Of a DNA stretch of 64,000 bases, positions 56,791 to 64,000 are shown piece after piece. The translations under genes were made by a program, and so were the position numbers. Below the pieces are notes generated by a model. That model ran no database searches, was not told the DNA's origin, and worked only from the letters and a program-made list of their open reading frames with translations. This DNA is from Camellia lanceoleosa (taxonomy: Eukaryota; Streptophyta; Magnoliopsida; Ericales; Theaceae). Location: contig CM045758.1 in the NCBI GenBank assembly GCA_025200525.1, positions 164,450,261-164,514,260 of the forward strand, read 5' to 3'. Within the stretch, counting starts at the first letter, position 1. The number at the start of each line of letters is the position of its first letter.

Positions 56791-59700
56791 CAAAAAAAAA
56801 AAAAAAAAAAAAATCCACAGAATCAATGAATCACAAAATCTGAAAATGTAAAACACAAAAACAAACTGATTTACAAAACAAATTCTTGTTCAATTACCAC
56901 TCTTCAATACGCTGCAAGCCCAATTTTGAAATCCTGTTCCAGTACTCAGTATCCTCCTTGCACTTCTGGAAAAAATCAGCAATCTTTTCACCTGATTCAT
57001 CGCCATTGCTTGGATCAATATGAAATCCCGAAACCCCATCAACAATGATCTCAGCTGGACCTCCCTGATTGGTTGCGAATGTAGGCAATCCACAGTTCAT
57101 TGCTTCAATAACCGTGAGCCCAAATGCTTCATACAGTGCAGGCTGCACGAAAGCCCCTTTCGTGTCAGCAATGCATCGATAGAGCTCTCCATTCCGGTTC
57201 TTTTCTGTCTGTGCTGCTATCCATCTGATTTGACCCTTCAGTTGGTATTTTTCAATCAATGTGTGCATTTTCTTTATCTCAGCTTGTTCTTCGCGGTCTT
57301 TTGATTTTGATGGATCAAAAAAACCCGCAACAATAACAAGATTGACTAAATTTCTTAGCCTCTTGTTCTTTCCATACCACTCAGTTAGTCCACTGATGTT
57401 CTTCACTGTGTCAAGCCTCGCCATTGAGAAGATGATGGGTTTTTTCTTGTCTTCTAGGTAACCACTGTATTTTGGAAAATTTCAAATGTGTTTAGTGTTT
57501 TAAACAAAAGATTTAAAAATAATCATTTTGGCAAGTTAATATTTATTTTAGTGCAAATTTTTAACTTACATGTGTTCGTTGTTATCGACTTTACTAAAGA
57601 GTAATTCTTCTATTGCAGGGCGAAATGATGTGAAACGCTTTTGTTTTTCGGTGTAAGGGAAATAGACGGATTGGTCGGCCCCAGGAGAAGCAATATTGAA
57701 TTTGGGATCGAAAACATTGATGCCTGAAACAAACCTGCAAAGCCCTGGAAGCGTAAATGCAGTGTGGCTTTCATATTGCCCGGGCCTATCTTTGCTGCAA
57801 CCATAAAAACATTCAAAATCTGTAAAGTATTTTATATATATGCTTATTTTTGGTTATGTTTTCTACTAACAATTTGATCGAATTACTATTGTAGGCGTGG
57901 AAATGTAGCGGTTCTCTTACCTTCCTGCAATTTCTTGGTACGTGCTTGTGATGATGAAATCTGCTGCGTTCATTGCAATCGTGTCAGCTGTGAATTGACA
58001 CGAGAAGTGGTACTTAGGATCGAATTCTTTCCATTTGAGGTCTGAATCGTCATACTTTGTCTTCTCTAAAGCGTGTGCAATAGTTCCCTAGTTCACGATA
58101 CTTCAAATTTAGTAAATATAATAAAATACCGAATAAAAGGTACTTCAATCCGACATAAAAAATTTTAAATTATGGAGGCACCAGAGTTGTCCCAAGTTTA
58201 CTAGCCATAAGCGATGCAACCAAATTCCCATCTGTGTAGTTTCCAATGATTAGATCTGGTTTCGCTTCCATGGTTTGGAGGATTTTCTCTGCAGCATCCT
58301 ATTGATTGAATACAAAAGTGAAATTTATAAATTACCACATTTCTATAAATTTGGATAATATTTGACGAGTTTTATGTAGCACGTGCCTGAGTAAACCTTT
58401 CAAGGTATGGATAAATGTCAAATCGCGAAACCCATTGGGGGAGGATTCCATTTTCAGTCCTAAACGGCACGCGAAGGATGTGAGAATGCTTCGTGTTGGT
58501 GATTGGTTCTAATTCCACATTGCACTTAGTCCCCTTAGCATCAGGGATGAGTCGGGTGACCTGTCATAATCAAGAAAAGCATGATTAGCATTATTCAAGG
58601 TGATCTAATGATTAGCACTTTGTATCGTATATGGCACTCACCACAAGAATTTGAGGCTTTGCGTTAAGGCCTTGTTGCTTAAACCGGAGGAGCAATTCTT
58701 CTTCGAAAGCAACTACTTGATCCAAAACATATACCACCTGTCGATGCGTGGAACAAAGTAAGGTGAATTCAGTGAAATTTCACATTATTGTCAAGTACAA
58801 GAATACCAGCCTTTATGAACAAGAAATATTTAAAAAAATGTATACCTGCCCACCGGTGTCAGGCAAACCGAGGACATCTGATTGGCCAAAGTACCCATGG
58901 ACAGAGAACAAGACGACATTGAACACTATCGGAAGCCTGCCAAAGAACTTTTCCATATTTAAGGGGTCAGGCGCTTGTAAGATCTCCGAGAGTGATCTCA
59001 TTGTCTCCTTCACTCGTTCTGCTGTATCGCCCCATCCCTTTTCAAAGCCCCATTTTTTAAATCCAGGCTCAAAGTTCTGATATGGGGTGCTCTTGGGAAT
59101 GGTTGAAAGTGCTACTTCAGCTACTATTAGCGCGCTTTGAAGCTTGGAAGCGGTGTTGATAGTCTCGTTGATCATGAGTTTCTGCAAATTATGACCCAAA
59201 TTGTTAGTGGAAATGAAAATACTTTACTATGGCAAATTTGGAGAAACTCTTTTGTTTGCATACTTCTCCATGGTGGTTTAAGGTGAGTAAATAATCCACA
59301 AGAGGCTGCGCCGCCAGTGTGCCACTGTTGAGATTAGAAGTGAGGAATTTTGAAATAAAATTAGTTCCATTTCCAATAGAAGAAGATAGAGTCAAGCGAG
59401 GAGTGGAAAAGTCCATTGCTCCAAAATCAACTTCCAAAGCATTTTCATCTTTTGCCCTGTAACATTCCACAAACAAATATATCAATTCAAAACAAAGTTT
59501 CTGATGATGTTTTTTTTTTTTTTTGAAATTGAATTAAGAAGAGACTGATATATATATATATATATATTACCAATCTTCATCAACAATTGTTTCTTTGAAT
59601 TTCAAGTATTCTGTGGCAGTGATTCCCTCTACTGATAGATCTGCAGAGCCCACTTTGACAAATTCCCACGATCCAGGATTTGGTCTAATGGCAAAGGCAA

Positions 59701-61340
59701 TATATGGAGGAACAACTGCTGCCTCCTGCCAATTTCATTAAAATAAAAGGATTTTACGTTCAAATCAAGGTTTTAAATAGTAGTATCAAGAAACGAATTG
59801 GAGTCGATCACTATATAACGGTATTGTTGGGAGTATATAAATGGTTGTGAGCTTAAAATTATTGACCGCAAGAAAAGAGGTTTATAGACAGTGAATCGGG
59901 TGCATATTGTGAACCGGTCGTAATGGCTCTGAATTGGGTTGTGAATCAGCTATGAACGGATACATTCTGATTCGGCCAATATGTATATGACCTTTTTTCT
60001 CACCAGTATACCACGGTGTGCCATATCAACTAATATTTAAAACTATAATACAAATGAGATTCGCACTTAGCTCCCTAATCTTAGAATATTTGGAGAACAA
60101 AACAAAACAGAGAAAAATGATTTTGTATTCAAGTCAAGGGAAAACTAAAAAGTCCATAACTTTTTATTTTTTTATTCATATATCAATATATTTCCTTTTT
60201 TTTTTTTTTATACATTTTTTTTTAAAAAAAAAAAAAAAACTTTTTTTAGAATATCCCAAACAACCTCAAAATTTTAAGTAGTAGCAATCAAATTAGTATT
60301 TACCGTGATATAATAGTATCAGAAATATTGAGCCAATAAGCAAGTAAAATAAGATGCATGTTTTGAAAATTTTGAAATCAAATTAATTTTTTTTTTAAAC
60401 TAATGTGTGTTTTTAGTTTGAGTTTTTTGAATTAAGTTTTTTAAAAATTGAATTTTTTTGTTTTTCGTGTTTTTTTATTTTTATTTTTAGTGAATATTTT
60501 TAAAATTTTAAACATTTTTTTTACTTTTTTAGATGCACCTTACTTAGATGTATCTAAAAAGTAAAAAATTTGTGAAAAAATATTTTAAAAAATTAATAAA
60601 TACATAAAAATACAAAAAATATATTGGATTTTTTTTTATTTTTTTATTTTTTGGGATTTTCAGTATTTAGTGAATTTTTAAAAAAAAAAATTTCACAAAA
60701 ATTATACTTTTTATGTGTATTTATATTAGGTGTGTGTAAAAATAAAAAAAATTCAGTAAAAATAAAAAATACGAAAAATAATAAAGTAGAATTTTCTGAA
60801 AAGTAAAGTAAATAGTATTTAGAATATTGAGCCAAATCGATCGTAACAACTCTCAATCAAGTTGTGAATCAGTTATGAAACGGCACATCAAGCATGCATG
60901 TGAATTTTATTTCAATGAACTTTTTAAAATCATCAACTAAAAAACAAAAGTCGTATAACATCCGAACCAGTTGGATCGACTCTGAGTCGGATCATGAAAA
61001 GGTCATGTATGCATATGACATTTCTTACCACTTATAGATATATATTTGACTTGGAATGTTTGGAGAGAAGGAAATATAGAGAAAAAAGGGAAGGAAAATT
61101 ACACACCTGAGTGGTGCACAAAATGTAGCCAAGCAAGCCGCTCAAGACCTGTTCTTTCTCTTTCTTATCATCAATCACTTTCTCCATTTCATCCATCAAA
61201 TGATGAAGCTTCATCAACCTCTTCCCCTTCTCAATGTACTTAGCAAAGCACTTCTTCATATGATACCGGCTCTCTCTCAGGGCGTCCGGCATGCTATCCG
61301 CCATCGATTCAGACCGCTTCAACGCCGGTGGAGTAGCCAT
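55659..61340 (-). CDS. SUS: Sucrose synthase (SUS III / SUS5-7-like)
   Basis: Thirteen coding exons: 61340-61107, 59725-59571, 59456-59264, 59181-58846, 58737-58642, 58560-58387, 58298-58182, 58087-57921, 57794-57570, 57464-56898, 56785-56647, 56200-56124 and 55692-55659. All phases agree and give 837 residues. The enzyme reversibly cleaves sucrose with UDP to UDP-glucose and fructose, in the cytosol or at the plasma membrane. Seen: N-terminal LKRSES (possible phosphorylation site), GLPDTGGQ at 299-306, then the GT-B donor site with MARLD (Arg582), Lys587 and the E-x7-E pair Glu678/Glu686 in EAFGLTVIE. The N-terminus ([19 protein letters not shown]) and the 36-residue C-terminal extension ([13 protein letters not shown] to TRLQR) suggest the SUS III clade. 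Intron 6 starts GC (CAG/GCACGT); the others are GT-AG. The gene looks intact. A short form stopping at other introns is not suggested by the sequence. Confidence 0.95.
60400..60800. repeat. MITE-like repeat, family A, copy 5 (inverted), in sucrose synthase intron 1
   Basis: Carries CTTACTTAGATGTATCTAAA near 60539 and the surrounding order of motifs seen at 32050. Intron 1 spans 59726-61106. Confidence 0.75.
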
Positions 61341-61430
61341 TTCAGCTTTACAACAAAAACTAGTTTTACGGTCACAAAGATATATAATGAGACTGGTTTG
61401 GTGTGTTTGAGATTGAGATGGGTTTTGGAT

Positions 61431-61440
61431 GTATTTATAG
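61431..61440 (-). promoter_or_regulatory. TATA box of the sucrose synthase gene
   Basis: CTATAAATAC on the minus strand, about 90 bp upstream of the ATG at 61338-61340. The short distance implies a 5' leader of roughly 60 bases unless a further leader intron exists. Confidence 0.65.
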
Positions 61441-62890
61441 ATCAAATGGCGTGTCTTCTTTTTGGGTTTTCATGCATGGGTTATTAAATATTGGGTTACT
61501 GGATTTGGGTTTGCTTTTTGGTTACGCGACGTGTTTGGCTTTGAGAGAGGTTTTTTTGGTTGGATTGGAAATGGGGAGAGGAAACAAAAGTAGGGAGCGA
61601 GGAGAGGAGAAAGAACATTCTTTAAAGCTATGAAAAAGCAAAGGAAAAGAATTTTATGATTCCTGGTTGGAAGCAAAGGTAATCTCTATGTCTCTCTTCA
61701 TCCCTTGTAGGAGTAGGTTGGGGGTCAACACTAAACTAATTTAATAATTAAAAACTTACAACCGATTTTAACTAATAATAAAAAAAAAGAGGGTAAATTA
61801 TGTTGATAGTAATGTTGATCAGTATTTTTAAAGAAAAATCATCACTAACTTGGTTGAAATTATTAATTTACTAAGTTGAATATGTTTATAATTTTGTCTA
61901 TGAAAACATTACATGTTGTTTATGTGCATAATTGTAATCAATTATACCAAATTAAAACAAAATTATGAATTTATGATAAAAATCAAACCAACTGAAATTA
62001 TAGAAATCAGAATGACACAATAACCATTTCTTCAAACAACTCCGCCATTGTGCTTTACCATGCTATTGCTAAAATTTGATGACCTAGACACAAAAACATA
62101 CTTCAAAAGTGTGTTATCTATCGTGCGGAATTTTAACATGATAAATGTTTCATTATTAACTTTTTTAATTTATTACATTAGAAAATACTAAATATGAAAT
62201 TTTATTTAATGTGAGTTAGAATTAAGATAATAAATCAAAGTTTTTAAAATATAAATTATTGGATTACAATTTTTTAAATTAAAAATGTAATTTAAAGACA
62301 TAGCAAACATATATAATTAAATACATATAATCGTATCACATACATATACACAAAATATACATGTATGTATAATATGATATATATAAATTATATATACATA
62401 AAATGATATATATATATATAGATCACATAGTATAAATTGAATTGTGGTAAAATTGAAAACACAATCAAATATGCCTAACTTTTTTTTTTTTGTTGGTTTC
62501 CTCTTTCCTTAGGTAAGTCTCTCTCCCTTGATTTTTTATTTTTTTATTTTTTTTCGATTCACTCTCTCCCTTGAATTGTTTGTACATGGTTTTGGTATTT
62601 CATGTGATTAAAGACATGCATATGGTATGATGTTTAAAGGTTCCATGTCATATCTTTATCTACATATTCTTTGTGTATGCTTATTGGATTGTTTTCATAA
62701 TGAAAAATAATTTTGAGTAGCCATTAGATTAGAAATATTTTAAATGAATATAAATTTGAGCAAAAGCAATAACTAAAGTATTAAAACTATTAATATGAAC
62801 CTAAAAGATAAAATATAAAATAAACACTAAAAATTCCTATTTATTTGAAATAACTATCATTCATAAACTAAAACCTGAAAGCTCAAAGCC
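61441..62890. other. Intergenic DNA between sucrose synthase and the snoRNA region
   Basis: AT-rich, including TATATA-rich stretch 62330-62425. No ORF or RNA recognised. The part nearest 61441 should contain the sucrose synthase promoter. Confidence 0.5.
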
Positions 62891-62939
62891 TCAAACCCAA
62901 ATCCTAAGCTCTAGGGTCCCATGAGATGAGCAAAAGGCT

Positions 62940-63200
62940 AGGCTTGGGCTTGAAGTTTTAACAAATGGGTCAGCCCGGTCCAAGTCCAGGAAAGTCTGTC
63001 TGGGCTTGGATCGAACTAAATCAGGCCCAAAACGTTTCCCGCTAAACGAAGAGCACACGAAAACTGCAAGTAGAATCAGTACCGTACACGTGGCTGAGGA
63101 AGACAGCTTTCAGCCACCGATGATGCTCCATCAAATCAACACTCGAACTAGGGTTTTGATTTTGAAGCGCTCCCTTGTTCTCCATTCATTATATAACAAC
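62940..63200 (+). promoter_or_regulatory. Promoter with site II and telo-box motifs
   Basis: Site II elements TGGGCT at 62945-62950 and 63001-63006 and GGCCCA at 63024-63029, a telo-box-like TAGGGTTTT at 63149-63157, and TATATAA at 63190-63196. Perfect telo-box TTAGGGTTT follows at 63277-63285. This mix is known from plant ribosomal protein and snoRNA gene promoters. Confidence 0.55.
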
Positions 63201-63515
63201 AACAACAGCGGCCTCTTTCTTGCATCTCTCATGGCTGCTCTGATCGATCTCACAAGGCACTCGCCATGGCCTTTGATTAGGGTTTTCAATCCTTCAAGCA
63301 CAATGTATATGAACTAGGGTTAGTCATTATTAGTTTTAATGTATATAGATGTGTGCGATAGTGATTACCAGCGCTGAAGAACAATTGGCGTTGAGTATGA
63401 CCTTCTCTGTTTGTGTCTTGAACCCTAAGTTGTTTTAGGGATTAATCGAGTCAGAGTCAGATACGGAAAACTTGAATTCATCAATTTTGTTGTTGATTTT
63501 GCGAATTGAAAGATT
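63201..63515 (+). other. Leader or host transcript of the snoRNA region
   Basis: Between the TATA box and the first snoRNA-like copy. A short frame starting ATGGCTGCTCTGATCGATCT (63230) exists but ends within 30 codons, so I do not call a protein. Three partial telo-box motifs occur (63281, 63318 and 63422 regions). Confidence 0.4.
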
Positions 63516-63624
63516 GAGAGATGGAAGGGATGAGCATTTCCCCAGATGATCGAATCTGAAATCACCGAGCGCTCTTTCTCTTTCTCGAGAAACATCCAAG
63601 CCAGGATATTCTGATCCATCTCTC
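63516..63624 (+). ncRNA. C/D-box snoRNA-like sequence, copy 1
   Basis: A perfect 10-bp terminal stem (GAGAGATGGA at 63516-63525 with TCCATCTCTC at 63615-63624) brings a C-like box GGGATGA (63527-63533) next to a D box CTGA (63611-63614). A possible D' CTGA lies at 63556-63559. The guide-like segment before D, TCCAAGCCAGGATATT, is shared with copy 2. C box deviates at its second base, so this copy may be weak. The target was not identified. Confidence 0.55.
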
Positions 63625-63719
63625 TTTTTTTGAATTTTTTTTTTTGTTCTTTATTTGTAGTTGCTTCGATTTTTCCTCGGTTTTAAGAAAAATTTGAAAT
63701 AATAAAAAAGGAAAAATAA

Positions 63720-63820
63720 GGATGGAAGTGATGATTATTTCCCCAGATGATCGAAGTTGAAATTACTGAGCGCTGTTCTCTTTTATTGAGAAATCCAAGC
63801 CAGGATATTCTGATCCATCT
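63720..63820 (+). ncRNA. C/D-box snoRNA-like sequence, copy 2
   Basis: Consensus C box GTGATGA at 63728-63734 and D box CTGA at 63810-63813, with a 6-bp terminal stem GATGGA/TCCATC. Internal CCCCAGATGATCGA and the pre-D guide segment match copy 1, while the middle differs. The spacing of about 100 bp between copies fits a polycistronic plant snoRNA cluster that might continue beyond the window. Identity of the guide target is unknown. Confidence 0.6.
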
Positions 63821-64000
63821 CTTTTATCAATATCAATTTCCTCTGTTTAGTTTTGAAATTTTCAAAAATAGTTTCCTTTTCAAGTTTTGTTTAGTTTTAT
63901 TTTTTAAAAATTATTTTTAAATGAGTTTTTGTTTTTGTTGAATTTTTTTAATATTTTACTTTATTTTTATTTTTTAAATACATTAAAATAAATTTATTTA

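Noticed and set aside
57020..57304. 94-codon plus-strand frame within the sucrose synthase gene
   Set aside because: Antisense to a conserved exon of a clear gene; no independent support.
63006..63317. 103-codon plus-strand frame near the right end
   Set aside because: Overlaps promoter motifs and a TATA box; translation not recognised.
63340..63420. Possible third C/D snoRNA around GATAGTGATTACCAGCGCTGA
   Set aside because: No terminal stem and the C box is not convincing.

Overview
The window is AT-rich plant nuclear DNA from a eudicot angiosperm; the species cannot be named from sequence alone. Reasons for the call are plant intron-exon genes (sucrose synthase, a CXE-type carboxylesterase), Ty1-copia, Ty3-gypsy and CACTA transposons of plant type, an endogenous plant pararetrovirus, many MITE-like repeats, and a probable C/D snoRNA cluster with plant site II and telo-box motifs. 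Only two protein-coding genes look intact.

Layout. 1-10.9 kb: the 3' end of a Ty1-copia element whose 3' LTR (679-10678) is split by an endogenous caulimovirid of florendovirus/petuvirus type. The viral copy is about 8.2 kb on the minus strand, has an inverted piece of its own intergenic region on its right side, and is riddled with stops and frameshifts. An inverted fragment of the same copia LTR follows. 10.9-27 kb: AT-rich intergenic DNA packed with short inverted-repeat elements of at least eight families, a small CACTA-like element, a possible Harbinger transposase tail and a GC-rich low-complexity island. 27.1-28.3 kb: a two-exon carboxylesterase gene (330 aa, complete triad). 28.3-38.5 kb: more MITE-like repeats. 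38.55-54.44 kb: a decayed Ty3-gypsy element of the Tat type with both LTRs, gag-pol, a second RNase H, a tandem array, and an intron-containing antisense gene before the 3' LTR. A 4.5 kb non-autonomous CACTA element (44977-49514, TSD TGA) interrupts its integrase. 55.4-61.45 kb: a complete minus-strand sucrose synthase gene (13 coding exons, 837 aa, SUS III-like). 62.9-64 kb: a promoter-like region followed by two tandem C/D-box snoRNA-like copies.

How it fits together. The insertion order can be read from the nesting: copia, then pararetrovirus inside its LTR; gypsy, then CACTA inside its integrase. The two host genes act in sugar and ester metabolism and do not form a pathway. Both carry an apparent GC-AG intron, and a copy of the same roughly 400-bp MITE family lies just upstream of the esterase and in intron 1 of the sucrose synthase. 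The transposons and virus look dead by sequence. The most unusual structures are the spliced antisense gene of the gypsy element, the head-to-head pararetrovirus junction at its primer site, the palindrome array inside the CACTA element, and the snoRNA pair.
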